A stretch of 64,000 nucleotides of DNA from Enterobacter sp. SA187 (GCF_001888805.2 NZ_CP019113.1:2728001-2792000); one strand, 5' to 3'; positions 17,074-27,913 are shown, counted from the stretch's first letter. The notes: generated from the sequence alone by a model not told the origin. A program made the numbers and translations.

Positions 17074-17087
17074 TTGATTTAACGCAA
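17074..17087 (-). promoter_or_regulatory. FNR-type site upstream of hcp
   Basis: TTGAT-TTAA-CGCAA has one perfect FNR half-site and a 3 of 5 second half. Its centre is about 70 bases upstream of the NsrR site, where the transcription start is expected; this resembles the remote FNR position reported for E. coli hcp. It supports anaerobic activation. Confidence 0.55.
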
Positions 17088-17121
17088 TTTCAGGCGGTAG
17101 TGACCTACCGCCGGAGGGGTA

Positions 17122-18021
17122 TCAGGCGGAGAAAAAGGCCATTAACAGCGGTACCAGCAGACTTAACACAAAACCGTGCACAATGGCGGCGGGAACCATC
17201 TCCAGCCCCCCGCTGCGTTGCAGTACCGGCAGCGTGAAGTCCATGGAGGTGGCGCCGCATAATCCCAGCGCGGTAGAACGGCTACGGCGCACCAGCGCCG
17301 GGATCAGCATAATGGCGATCAGTTCACGGCCCAGATCGTTAAAGAAGGCGGCGCTGCCAATGACCGGGCCAAAGGATTCGGTCAGCAGGATACCGGAGAG
17401 GGAATACCAGCCAAAACCGGACGCCATAGCTAAACCGGTTTTCAGCGGCAGATCAAGGATCAGCGCGTTAATTATGCCGCCCGCCAGCGAGCTTAACAGT
17501 ACCACCACGGCGACAATCATCCCGCGGCGGTTCAGCACGATCTGCTTTAAGGTCATGCCGTTATTACGCAGCTGAATGCCAATCAGGAACAGGAGGAAAA
17601 TCAGCGTATATTCGCTGGCTTCGGTGGCGTGCTGCAGGAATGTCAGCCCGCTGAGGCCAATTATAAAACCGAGCACCACCACGCCGCACAGCTTAAGGGA
17701 TTCCAGCGCCATGGCCACCCGCGACGGTAATTTTTCCTGCTGGTGCTGATGATGCCAGGGCAGGGCGCGTTCAAGCCATAACAGGGCGGCAATATTACAC
17801 AGCATAATAATGACGATGCTGACCGCGGAATAATGCAGTATGGCCAGCAGATTGGTCGCCAGATTATCGAGAAAGGCCAGGCTTATCCCCATAAAAAAAA
17901 GAATGACGTACACGATCCAGCTTAATAAGCGGTTAATCAGCTTAAGGGCGGCGGTATGGTGCAGGGGAATGAGATAACCCACGATAAGCGGGATAAGTAT
18001 GATGAGTAGTCCTGATAACAT
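17122..18021 (-). CDS. lysO: L-lysine exporter LysO
   Basis: LysO (YbjE) exports lysine and toxic lysine analogues such as thialysine across the inner membrane. The 299 residues equal the E. coli length and show about eight hydrophobic segments. The family signature FGWYSLSGILL and the stretch GLCGATSMDFTLP are present. ATG at 18021 with AGG 7 bases upstream is the start; a frame extending to 18069 is unsupported. In K-12 aqpZ lies between this gene and ybjD, but it is absent here. Confidence 0.95.
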   Translation of the reverse strand: MLSGLLIILIPLIVGYLIPLHHTAALKLINRLLSWIVYVILFFMGISLAFLDNLATNLLAILHYSAVSIVIIMLCNIAALLWLERALPWHHQHQQEKLPSRVAMALESLKLCGVVVLGFIIGLSGLTFLQHATEASEYTLIFLLFLIGIQLRNNGMTLKQIVLNRRGMIVAVVVLLSSLAGGIINALILDLPLKTGLAMASGFGWYSLSGILLTESFGPVIGSAAFFNDLGRELIAIMLIPALVRRSRSTALGLCGATSMDFTLPVLQRSGGLEMVPAAIVHGFVLSLLVPLLMAFFSA

Positions 18022-18223
18022 GAACAGCCTGGATCCTTTGCTTAAAAATGAAATAGCGCCGTAACACACTACTCAATCCGCTTAAGTGAGTAAAGAAGCA
18101 GAAATAAAGAAAAATTATGCAGATGTGATGTCCGTATATTCTCTCAGGTCTTGATATATTTTACTTTTTTCCGGCCCGCTATACTGTTGTACTCAATGGA
18201 GCGCCATTATTGCCGGAGGAGTT

Positions 18224-19882
18224 ATGCTGCTGGAACGCGTGGACATTGCCGGATTTCGCGGTATTAACCGATTATCTCTGCTGCTGGAAGAAAATAATGT
18301 TCTGATCGGCGAAAACGCGTGGGGTAAATCCAGCCTGCTGGATGCGCTGACGCTGTTATTATCACCTGAATCCACGCTTTATCATTTCACGCGCGATGAT
18401 TTCTGGTTTCCCCCGGGCGATGTTATGGGGCGCGAACACCATCTGCATATCATTCTGACCTTTCGTGAAACCGAGCCGGGGCACCGCCATGCCCGACGTT
18501 ACCGGCCGCTGACCGATTGCTGGGTGGCCGGAGACGATGGCTATCACCGGATATTTTACCGGCTGGAGGGCGAGCTGGGAGAAGACGGCAGCGTGATGAC
18601 CCTGCGCGGTTTTCTGGATGCCGGAGGGCAACTGCTGCCGCTGACAAACATCGATGAACAGGCGCGGCATCTGGTGCGTCTGATGCCGATATTGCGCCTG
18701 CGGGATGCCCGTTTTATGCGCCGCATTCGCAACGGTACGGTGCCGGAAGCGCCGGATGTGGACGTCACCGCCCGGCAGCTTGATTTTCTCGCCCGCGAAC
18801 TGGTATCGCGTCCGCAAAACCTTAGCGACGGGCAGATACGTCACGGGCTGACGGCGATGGTACAGCTGCTGGAGCACTATTTTGCCGAACAGGGCACCAC
18901 CCAGGCGCGGCATCGTCTGCTGCGTCGCCACGCCCACGATGAGCAGCGCAGCTGGCGCTATCTCGATATTATCAACCGGATGATCGACAAACCCGGCGGC
19001 CGCAGCCACAGGGTCATTTTGCTGGGGCTGTTTTCCACCCTGTTACAGGCGAAAGGCACAATACGGCTCGATAAAGACGCGAGGCCGCTGTTGCTGATTG
19101 AAGATCCGGAAACCCGCCTGCACCCAATCATGCTGTCGGTGGCCTGGCAGTTGCTGAACCTGCTGCCGTTGCAGCGCATCACCACCACTAACTCCGGCGA
19201 GCTGCTGTCGCTGACGCCGGTGGAGCATGTCTGTCGGCTGGTACGCGGCTCCTCCCGCATCGCCGCCTGGCGACTGGGACCGGGCGGCATGAACGCCGAA
19301 GACAGCCGCCGCATCGCGTTTCATATCCGCGCTAACCGCCCTTCGTCGCTGTTTGCCCGCTGCTGGCTGCTGGTGGAAGGGGAAACGGAAACCTGGGTGA
19401 TCAGCGAACTGGCGCGCCAGTGCGGTCATCATTTTGACGCCGAAGGGATCAAAGTGATCGAGTTCGCCCAGTCCGGCCTGAAACCGCTGGTGAAATTCGC
19501 CCGTCGCATGGGGATTGAATGGCATGTGCTGGTGGATGGCGACGAGGCCGGGAAAAAATACGCCGCCACCGCCCGCAGTATGCTGGACGGCAATCGCGAT
19601 CATGAACGCGATCACCTGACGGCCTTACCGGCGATGGACATGGAACATTTTATGTATCGCGAAGGCTTCGCCGACGTTTATCACCGGGTGGCGCAACTGC
19701 CGGAAAATGTGCCAATGAATATGCGGCGGGTGATCATCAAAGCCATTCACCGCTCATCGAAACCGGATCTGGCGATAGAAGTGGCGATGGAAGCGGGGCG
19801 ACGCGGCGTGGATGCCGTGCCGCTGCTGCTGCGCAAGATGTTTTCCCGCGTGCTGTGGCTGGCACGCGGGCGGGCAGATTAG
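18224..19882 (+). CDS. ybjD: OLD-family ATP-dependent endonuclease-like protein YbjD
   Basis: A 552-residue protein of the OLD (overcoming lysogenisation defect) type: an N-terminal SMC/RecF-like ATPase with Walker A GENAWGKSS at residues 29-37 and a Walker B-like LLLIEDPETRLHP near residue 290. This is followed by a C-terminal Toprim domain with LLVEGETE near residue 383 and VLVDGDEAGKK near 434. OLD proteins elsewhere are nucleases involved in phage exclusion or DNA repair. The role of YbjD itself is unknown. Its stop overlaps the convergent ybjX stop. Confidence 0.94.
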   Translation: MLLERVDIAGFRGINRLSLLLEENNVLIGENAWGKSSLLDALTLLLSPESTLYHFTRDDFWFPPGDVMGREHHLHIILTFRETEPGHRHARRYRPLTDCWVAGDDGYHRIFYRLEGELGEDGSVMTLRGFLDAGGQLLPLTNIDEQARHLVRLMPILRLRDARFMRRIRNGTVPEAPDVDVTARQLDFLARELVSRPQNLSDGQIRHGLTAMVQLLEHYFAEQGTTQARHRLLRRHAHDEQRSWRYLDIINRMIDKPGGRSHRVILLGLFSTLLQAKGTIRLDKDARPLLLIEDPETRLHPIMLSVAWQLLNLLPLQRITTTNSGELLSLTPVEHVCRLVRGSSRIAAWRLGPGGMNAEDSRRIAFHIRANRPSSLFARCWLLVEGETETWVISELARQCGHHFDAEGIKVIEFAQSGLKPLVKFARRMGIEWHVLVDGDEAGKKYAATARSMLDGNRDHERDHLTALPAMDMEHFMYREGFADVYHRVAQLPENVPMNMRRVIIKAIHRSSKPDLAIEVAMEAGRRGVDAVPLLLRKMFSRVLWLARGRAD

Positions 19883-20832
19883 CCCATCGCGCGCTGCACC
19901 TGCGTCAGCAGGCTGTCGAGCAGTTCATAACGGCGGCGATACTCCGCGCGTTTTTTGCTGGCGATCTCCTCCATGGGCTTGCGCGGCATCGCCAGCGGCA
20001 TCTGATAATCGCCCCTGGCCGTCGGCTCGCCGCCCAGCGACAGCCAGAAGCCATCGTAATCGGCGTGCAGTTTGTCCTGCTTTTTCTGGCGGTAGCGCCA
20101 GTTGCGATAAATATGCGTATGGTTACTGACCGCGAGGATCTGCGCCACCCCAAGCTTTTCACCCATTGCCATGGCCGCTTCCACCAGCAGGCGTTTAGGG
20201 AACAGGCCGTGGCAGGCTTTGGTGGCGCTCTGGATCAGTTGATGATCGACATGGGCTTTCGCGCCCTGTAAACCGCCGACATAAAGCGTGTTTTTGCCCT
20301 CCACCGGGCAGAGGGTAAAAGTCAGCTCCGCCAGCACCGTCTGCTCAGCATCGCAAAACACCAGCGTCGCTTCCCCTTCTTTGTCCAGCATCGCATCCGC
20401 GCGCAGACGCAGGCTGTAGGGCCGATCGTTTTTGCCGTTAAGGGTCGCCAGTTCCACGCCGTGACGGGAAAGGTAGCCATTGAGTACGCCGGCAGGCAGT
20501 TGCTGCATCAGGCTCTGGTAATGCCAGCGCAGGGCGTCAATCGCCGTCTGCCGCGAGATGTTCACCGACAGCCAGGGACGATGCAGACGGCACGGCAGGC
20601 CCGGCTGCGCATTGAGAAGTTGCAGCAGGCACGGCTGTCTGACCAGAATGGACATCCACTTTGCGGTAGCGAAGGGCGTCGCCAGCGAGCGAAGCACAAA
20701 TTTCCGGCGGTAGGCCGGGTTTTGCCAGGCCAGCCCGGGGATCAGCATTCCGCTGGCTAAATGGCGGAAAAGCTGCCAGCCTGTTTCAGGTTGCGGCAAT
20801 GCGGAGTGTGGAGTGGCAACGAATGTAGACAT
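19879..20832 (-). CDS. ybjX: VirK/YbjX family protein (DUF535)
   Basis: A 317-residue protein of the VirK/YbjX (DUF535) family, slightly shorter than E. coli YbjX at about 330. The family is linked to resistance to antimicrobial peptides and to PhoP regulation in Salmonella and E. coli, and the biochemical activity is unknown. Conserved patches include GGLQGAKAHVDHQLIQSATKACHGLFPKR split over the middle and ILAVSNHTHIYRNWRYRQKK further on. It is transcribed divergently from macA and its stop codon overlaps that of ybjD. Confidence 0.92.
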   Translation of the reverse strand: MSTFVATPHSALPQPETGWQLFRHLASGMLIPGLAWQNPAYRRKFVLRSLATPFATAKWMSILVRQPCLLQLLNAQPGLPCRLHRPWLSVNISRQTAIDALRWHYQSLMQQLPAGVLNGYLSRHGVELATLNGKNDRPYSLRLRADAMLDKEGEATLVFCDAEQTVLAELTFTLCPVEGKNTLYVGGLQGAKAHVDHQLIQSATKACHGLFPKRLLVEAAMAMGEKLGVAQILAVSNHTHIYRNWRYRQKKQDKLHADYDGFWLSLGGEPTARGDYQMPLAMPRKPMEEIASKKRAEYRRRYELLDSLLTQVQRAMG

Positions 20833-20927
20833 GATAAACCTGCGCGTAATAACCAGGCATTCATTTCAGCAAGGACACTCTCAACGCCACCTCAATGGGT
20901 TTGCGGGATAAAATAAAGGTGGGGTTT

Positions 20928-20944
20928 CGTTGACCCTCCGTTTA
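20928..20944 (+). promoter_or_regulatory. Possible PhoP-box-like direct repeat upstream of macA
   Basis: CGTTGA-N5-CGTTTA resembles the PhoP box (two GTTTA-type hexamers 5 bases apart) on the macA strand, ending 46 bases before the macA start. PhoP represses macAB in Salmonella. One half-site is imperfect and no convincing -10 follows, so this is tentative. Confidence 0.3.
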
Positions 20945-20990
20945 GGTAGAATTCATCATTACTGAAGTCAGCTCAATTACTGGAATTTAT

Positions 20991-22106
20991 ATGAAGCTAA
21001 AGGGAAAACGCAGGAAGGTCGTATTGTTGCTGACCGTGCTGGCGCTGATTGCCGGATTCTGGCTGTGGCGGCAGCTCAATGCGCCGCTGCCGCAGTACCA
21101 GACGCTGATCGTCCGGCCGGGTGATTTGCAGCAAAGCGTGCTGGCCACCGGCAAACTGGATGCGCTGCGCAAAGTTGACGTGGGTGCGCAGGTGAGCGGT
21201 CAGTTGAAAACGCTGTCGGTGAATATTGGCGATAAAGTGAAGAAAGATCAGCTGCTGGGCGTTATCGATCCGGAGCAGGCGCAGAACCAGATCAAAGAGG
21301 TGGAAGCCACATTAATGGAGCTGCGCGCGCAGCGCCGCCAGGCGGATGCGGAAAGACGTCTGGCGCAGGTGACGCTGGGCCGTCAGCAGCAACTGGCGAA
21401 AACCCAGGCGGTGTCGCGCCAGGATCTGGATACTGCCATCACTGAGCTGGCGGTAAAAGAGGCGCAAATCGGTACCATCGACGCGCAAATTAAACGTAAT
21501 CAGGCAACGCTGGATACGGCTAAAACGAACCTCGAATACACGCGCATCGTCGCGCCTATGGCCGGGGAAGTGACGCAAATCACCACCCTGCAGGGCCAGA
21601 CGGTGATCGCCGCGCAACAGGCGCCGAACATTCTGACGCTGGCGGATATGAGCACCATGCTGGTGAAAGCCCAGGTCTCTGAGGCGGACGTCATTCATCT
21701 CAAACCCGGCCAGAAAGCCTGGTTTACCGTGCTGGGCGATCCCCTCACCCGCTATGAAGGCGTGCTGAAAGATATTCTGCCCACGCCGGAAAAAGTGAAC
21801 GACGCGATTTTTTATCATGCCCGTTTTGAAGTGCCGAACCCGAAAGGCGTGCTGCGTCTGGAGATGACCGCGCAGGTGCATATTCAGCTTTCAGGAGTGA
21901 AAAATGTGCTTACCGTGCCGCTGTCGGCGTTGGGCGATCCCATTGGCGATAACCGTTACAAGGTCACGCTGCTGCGCAATGGCGAAACCCGCGAGCGCGA
22001 AGTGACTATCGGCGCGCGTAATGACACCGATGTGGAAGTGACCAAAGGTCTGGAAGCGGGCGATGAAGTGGTGACGGGCACCACAACGCCCGGAGTGACG
22101 CCATGA
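20991..22106 (+). CDS. macA: Macrolide efflux periplasmic adaptor MacA
   Basis: The membrane-fusion protein of the MacAB-TolC efflux pump, 371 residues as in E. coli. One N-terminal membrane anchor lies at about residues 10-27 and is followed by the lipoyl-like half GQVSGQL region, a long alpha-hairpin near residues 100-170 that meets TolC, and beta-barrel domains. The pump exports macrolides, protoporphyrin and enterotoxin STII in E. coli. It overlaps macB by four bases (ATGA). Confidence 0.96.
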   Translation: MKLKGKRRKVVLLLTVLALIAGFWLWRQLNAPLPQYQTLIVRPGDLQQSVLATGKLDALRKVDVGAQVSGQLKTLSVNIGDKVKKDQLLGVIDPEQAQNQIKEVEATLMELRAQRRQADAERRLAQVTLGRQQQLAKTQAVSRQDLDTAITELAVKEAQIGTIDAQIKRNQATLDTAKTNLEYTRIVAPMAGEVTQITTLQGQTVIAAQQAPNILTLADMSTMLVKAQVSEADVIHLKPGQKAWFTVLGDPLTRYEGVLKDILPTPEKVNDAIFYHARFEVPNPKGVLRLEMTAQVHIQLSGVKNVLTVPLSALGDPIGDNRYKVTLLRNGETREREVTIGARNDTDVEVTKGLEAGDEVVTGTTTPGVTP

Positions 22107-24049
22107 CGGCGCTGCTCGAACTGCATGACATTCGCCGCAGCTATCCCTCCGGCGAAGGCCAGGTGGAAGTGCTGAAGGGGATCACCCTTAGTATTGAAGC
22201 GGGTGAAATGGTGGCGATTGTCGGCGCGTCCGGCTCCGGCAAATCAACGCTGATGAATATTCTGGGCTGCCTGGATAAGCCCTCCAGCGGCACCTATCGC
22301 GTGGCGGGCAGCGATGTCGCCCTGCTGGATAAAGACGCGCTGGCCCGCCTGCGCCGCGAGCATTTTGGCTTTATCTTTCAGCGCTACCATCTGCTGTCGC
22401 ACCTGACGGCGGCGCAGAACGTCGAAGTGCCCGCGGTCTACGCCGGTACCGAGCGTAAAGCTCGTTTACAGCGGGCGCATGAATTACTGCAACGGCTGGG
22501 GCTGGGGGAGCGGGAAGGTTATCAGCCGTCGCAGCTGTCCGGCGGCCAGCAACAGCGCGTCAGTATTGCCCGCGCGCTGATGAACGGCGGCCAGGTGATC
22601 CTCGCCGATGAGCCTACCGGGGCGCTGGACTCGCGTTCGGGCGAAGAAGTGATGGCGATCCTGCATCAGCTGCGCGACAACGGTCACACAGTGATCATCG
22701 TCACCCACGATCCGCTGGTGGCGGCGCAGGCCGAACGCATCATTGAGATCCGCGACGGGGAAATCATCAGTAATCCGCCGCCGCGATCCCGCGCTGCCGC
22801 CAGCGCGGATCGCCATGTGAATACCCGGCCGGAAAGCGGCTGGCGACAGTTCAGCAGCGGATTTCGCGAAGCGCTGACCATGGCCTGGCGGGCGATGGCC
22901 GCCAACAAAATGCGTACTTTGCTGACCATGCTGGGGATCATTATCGGCATCGCCTCGGTGGTCTCGATTGTTGTGGTGGGGGATGCGGCGAAACAGCTGG
23001 TGCTGGCGGATATACGCGCCATCGGCACCAATACCATTGATGTCTATCCCGGCAAAGATTTTGGCGATGACGATCCGCAGTATCAGCAGTCGCTGAAATA
23101 TGACGATCTGGTGGCCATTCAGAAGCAGCCGTGGGTCAGCTCCGCCACGCCTGCGGTATCGCAAAGCCTGCGTTTACGTTACGGCGGCATTGACGTCGCC
23201 TCCAGCGCCAACGGCGTCAGCGGGCAGTATTTTAACGTTTACGGCATGACCTTCAGCGAAGGGGCGACCTTTAACGACGAACAGCTGAAAGGGCGCGCGC
23301 AGGTGGTGGTGCTGGACGCCAATACCCGGCGGCAGCTTTTCCCTAATAAAGCGAAAGTGGTGGGCGAGGTGATCCTCGTTGGCAATATGCCCGCGACGGT
23401 AATAGGCGTGGCGGAAGAGAAGCAGTCGATGTTCGGCAGCAGCAAAATTTTGCGCGTCTGGTTGCCGTATACCACCATGTCCGGGCGCATCATGGGGCAG
23501 TCCTGGCTTAACTCGATCACCGTGCGGGTGAAAGAGGGCTACAGCAGCGAACAGGCGGATCAGCAGCTGACGCGGCTGCTCTCCCTGCGCCACGGTAAAA
23601 AAGATTTCTTCACCTGGAATATGGACGGCATCTTGAAAACGGCGGAAAAGACCACACGTACATTACAGCTGTTTCTGACGCTGGTGGCGGTGATCTCGCT
23701 GTTGGTCGGTGGTATTGGCGTGATGAATATCATGCTGGTGTCGGTGACGGAGCGTACGCGTGAGATCGGCATCAGGATGGCGGTCGGCGCGCGGGCCAGC
23801 GACGTGCTGTCACAGTTTCTTATTGAAGCGGTGCTGGTGTGTCTGGTGGGCGGGGCGCTAGGCGTGAGTTTATCCATGCTGATTGCCTTTACGCTGCAAA
23901 TTTTCCTGCCCGGCTGGGAAATTGGTTTTTCACCGGTGGCGCTGTTGACGGCGTTTATTTGTTCAACCTTCACCGGCGTGCTCTTTGGCTGGCTACCCGC
24001 CCGCAATGCGGCGCGGCTGGATCCGGTGGATGCGCTGGCGCGTGAGTAA
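22103..24049 (+). CDS. macB: Macrolide efflux ABC transporter MacB
   Basis: A fused ATPase-permease of 648 residues. The N-terminal nucleotide-binding domain has Walker A GASGSGKST (41-49) and the signature LSGGQQQR (145-152). A first membrane helix near residues 272-295 follows, then a large periplasmic MacB domain, and three C-terminal helices with the FtsX-like end. It works as a mechanotransmission pump with MacA and TolC. A perfect bidirectional terminator follows. Confidence 0.97.
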   Translation: MTALLELHDIRRSYPSGEGQVEVLKGITLSIEAGEMVAIVGASGSGKSTLMNILGCLDKPSSGTYRVAGSDVALLDKDALARLRREHFGFIFQRYHLLSHLTAAQNVEVPAVYAGTERKARLQRAHELLQRLGLGEREGYQPSQLSGGQQQRVSIARALMNGGQVILADEPTGALDSRSGEEVMAILHQLRDNGHTVIIVTHDPLVAAQAERIIEIRDGEIISNPPPRSRAAASADRHVNTRPESGWRQFSSGFREALTMAWRAMAANKMRTLLTMLGIIIGIASVVSIVVVGDAAKQLVLADIRAIGTNTIDVYPGKDFGDDDPQYQQSLKYDDLVAIQKQPWVSSATPAVSQSLRLRYGGIDVASSANGVSGQYFNVYGMTFSEGATFNDEQLKGRAQVVVLDANTRRQLFPNKAKVVGEVILVGNMPATVIGVAEEKQSMFGSSKILRVWLPYTTMSGRIMGQSWLNSITVRVKEGYSSEQADQQLTRLLSLRHGKKDFFTWNMDGILKTAEKTTRTLQLFLTLVAVISLLVGGIGVMNIMLVSVTERTREIGIRMAVGARASDVLSQFLIEAVLVCLVGGALGVSLSMLIAFTLQIFLPGWEIGFSPVALLTAFICSTFTGVLFGWLPARNAARLDPVDALARE

Positions 24050-24052
24050 ATA

Positions 24053-24080
24053 AAAATGCCAGCCCGCGGGCTGGCATTTT
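24053..24080. terminator. Bidirectional terminator between macB and cspD
   Basis: A perfect 28-bp palindrome, AAAATGCCAGCCCG followed by its complement CGGGCTGGCATTTT, sits between the convergent ends of macB and cspD. A-run and T-run flanks let it act on both strands. Confidence 0.93.
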
Positions 24081-24114
24081 ACTGGCAGGCTGTACACAAT
24101 GAAACGAAGCAGGA

Positions 24115-24354
24115 CTACGCGACGGCCTCGGCAATCGCAACGGCTTCCGTTTCAAGGGGAACAATGAGGCTGGCATGATTGCCTTTCGGTCCCTGATGTA
24201 CATCAAACCGGACCATCTGCCCGGCTTTGAGCGTTCTGTAACCATCCATCTGGATGGTGGAATAATGAGCGAAAATGTCTTCGCCGCCGCCTTCAGGGCA
24301 GATAAAGCCGAACCCTTTGGCGTTGTTGAACCACTTAACAGTACCCGTTTCCAT
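24115..24354 (-). CDS. cspD: Cold-shock-like protein CspD
   Basis: A small OB-fold nucleic-acid-binding protein, 79 residues against 74 in E. coli, with five extra residues at the C-terminal tail (AEAVA repeat-like end). RNP1 KGFGFI and RNP2-like DIFAHY are present. In E. coli CspD is a stationary-phase inhibitor of DNA replication, not induced by cold. ATG at 24354 starts METGTVKWF; a longer frame upstream has no homology. It diverges from clpS. Confidence 0.94.
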   Translation of the reverse strand: METGTVKWFNNAKGFGFICPEGGGEDIFAHYSTIQMDGYRTLKAGQMVRFDVHQGPKGNHASLIVPLETEAVAIAEAVA

Positions 24355-24681
24355 GCTTCGACATCCTTCGTAAATCTTATTTAAGTAAGATGGAATGAAC
24401 CGGTGGCAGAGAGGGCAGTTGTTCAAAACGTCGCCAACTCCCGACCTGTACAATTTAGATATTTCGGGCTTTGGGTCAAGCGTTAGGGTGTGCAGCGAAG
24501 CATGATTGAGTCAAAATTTTGAAGCAGTTAACGCAATTGCGGTAGTTTGTGACAGCCATCGCGGATGGCAATGATAGATGATAGTTATCTCACTTATGAT
24601 GTAGATTCAAAATGCATCTAGACTCAAGTTACTGACAGTGTGCACGCTGTTGGCAACTTCAACCGAAGATGAATACGAGCG
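24355..24681. other. cspD-clpS divergent intergenic region
   Basis: This 327-base AT-rich region carries the promoters of two divergent genes. No open frame looks real. Visible elements are a small hairpin CCATC-GCG-GATGG (24556-24568), an inverted repeat TAGAT/ATCTA (24602-24620) that contains an NsrR-like half-site AAATGCATCTA, and a near-perfect 16-bp palindrome from 24635 to 24650 just upstream of clpS. I could not place clear -35/-10 pairs. Confidence 0.5.
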
Positions 24682-25002
24682 ATGGGCAAGACCAATACCT
24701 GGCTGGATTTCGACCAGCTGGCGGCAGATAAACAGCGCGAAGCGCTAAAACCGCCATCCATGTATAAAGTAATGTTAATGAACGATGATTACACGCCGAT
24801 GGAATTTGTTATTGACGTGCTACAAAAGTTCTTTTCTTATGATGTAGAACGCGCAACGCAATTGATGCTCACCGTTCACTATCACGGGAAAGCTATCTGT
24901 GGTGTGTTTACCGCCGAAGTTGCGGAGACCAAGGTGGCGATGGTGAATGAGTATGCCCGGGAGAACGAACATCCATTGTTGTGTACGTTAGAAAAAGCCT
25001 GA
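24682..25002 (+). CDS. clpS: ClpAP adaptor protein ClpS
   Basis: The N-degron adaptor, 106 residues as in E. coli. It binds substrates with N-terminal Leu, Phe, Tyr or Trp and hands them to ClpA. The core NDDYTPMEFVIDVLQKFF, starting around residue 34, holds the N-end-binding pocket. It lies 29 bases before clpA in one operon, and the gene aat, which creates secondary N-degrons, is 3 kb downstream. Confidence 0.97.
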   Translation: MGKTNTWLDFDQLAADKQREALKPPSMYKVMLMNDDYTPMEFVIDVLQKFFSYDVERATQLMLTVHYHGKAICGVFTAEVAETKVAMVNEYARENEHPLLCTLEKA

Positions 25003-25031
25003 TCAAGGCAAACTATTGAGGGGGGTGCCCA

Positions 25032-27308
<2,277 letters not shown>

Positions 27309-27325
27309 TCTCTTTTAAATAAAAC

Positions 27326-27352
27326 AAAACCGGGTGAAAACCCGGTTTTTTT
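27326..27352 (+). terminator. Rho-independent terminator after clpA
   Basis: AAACCGGG-TGAAAA-CCCGGTTT followed by T residues, 18 bases after the clpA stop. Confidence 0.92.
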
Positions 27353-27376
27353 ATGGCTGTACTTTTTCGCGGCAAA

Positions 27377-27404
27377 TAAAAAAGGCCGGGATTGCCCGAC
27401 CTTT
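27377..27404 (-). terminator. Rho-independent terminator after infA
   Basis: On the minus strand AAGGTCGGG-CAAT-CCCGGCCTT is followed by a T-run. It faces the clpA terminator across about 25 bases. In K-12 the tRNA gene serW lies in this gap; no tRNA-like cloverleaf fits here. Confidence 0.88.
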
Positions 27405-27445
27405 AGTCTTTCTATACGCCAGTGAAGGCGTAGCAGCGATTGCTA

Positions 27446-27664
27446 TTAGCGACTACGGAAGACAATGCGGCCTTTGCTCAGGTCGTACGGGGTCAGCTCA
27501 ACAGTCACTTTGTCGCCCGTCAGAATGCGGATATAGTTTTTACGCATTTTACCGGAGATATGCGCAGTTACCACGTGACCGTTTTCCAGCTCAACGCGGA
27601 ACATGGTATTAGGTAACGTATCCAGTACGGTACCCTGCATTTCAATATTGTCTTCTTTGGCCAT
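27446..27664 (-). CDS. infA: Translation initiation factor IF-1
   Basis: IF-1, 72 residues and near-identical to E. coli (MAKEDNIEMQGTVLDTLPNT at the start). It is an OB-fold protein that binds the ribosomal A site during initiation. The upstream 285 bases hold two minus-strand TATAAT elements that may correspond to the two promoters known in E. coli. It is followed by a terminator. Confidence 0.98.
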   Translation of the reverse strand: MAKEDNIEMQGTVLDTLPNTMFRVELENGHVVTAHISGKMRKNYIRILTGDKVTVELTPYDLSKGRIVFRSR

Positions 27665-27788
27665 CTAGTCCTCGGGGGTATCACTACCAAAATTTTTTTG
27701 AACCGGCAAGATAATGCCGAAATTCATCAGTTAAGTAAAGATTTGCGCGGATAATTACGCAGCAAAGTAACCTTGGCGTATTGCCCAC

Positions 27789-27794
27789 ATTATA
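27789..27794 (-). promoter_or_regulatory. Proximal infA promoter -10 element
   Basis: A perfect TATAAT on the minus strand, 125-130 bases upstream of infA, followed by a GC-rich stretch (GTGGGC) where a stringent-response discriminator would lie. No good -35 is seen at 16-18 bases, so this is a partial promoter match. Confidence 0.5.
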
Positions 27795-27913
27795 AACCGA
27801 CGCGTAAAAGCGCGAACGTAAAGGGGAGCGACAAGATAAACGAAGGGCGTTACCTGATTCGAGCTAGTCCCAAACGGTGGCGGGGCAACAGGCAGAAGCT
27901 ACTCTGCGCGTCC

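Noticed and set aside
24547..24568. CRP site upstream of cspD
   Set aside because: Only one half-site (TGTGA) is present and the second half does not match.
27309..27445. tRNA-Ser gene expected here from the E. coli map
   Set aside because: No cloverleaf or CCA end can be traced; the gap is filled by two terminators.
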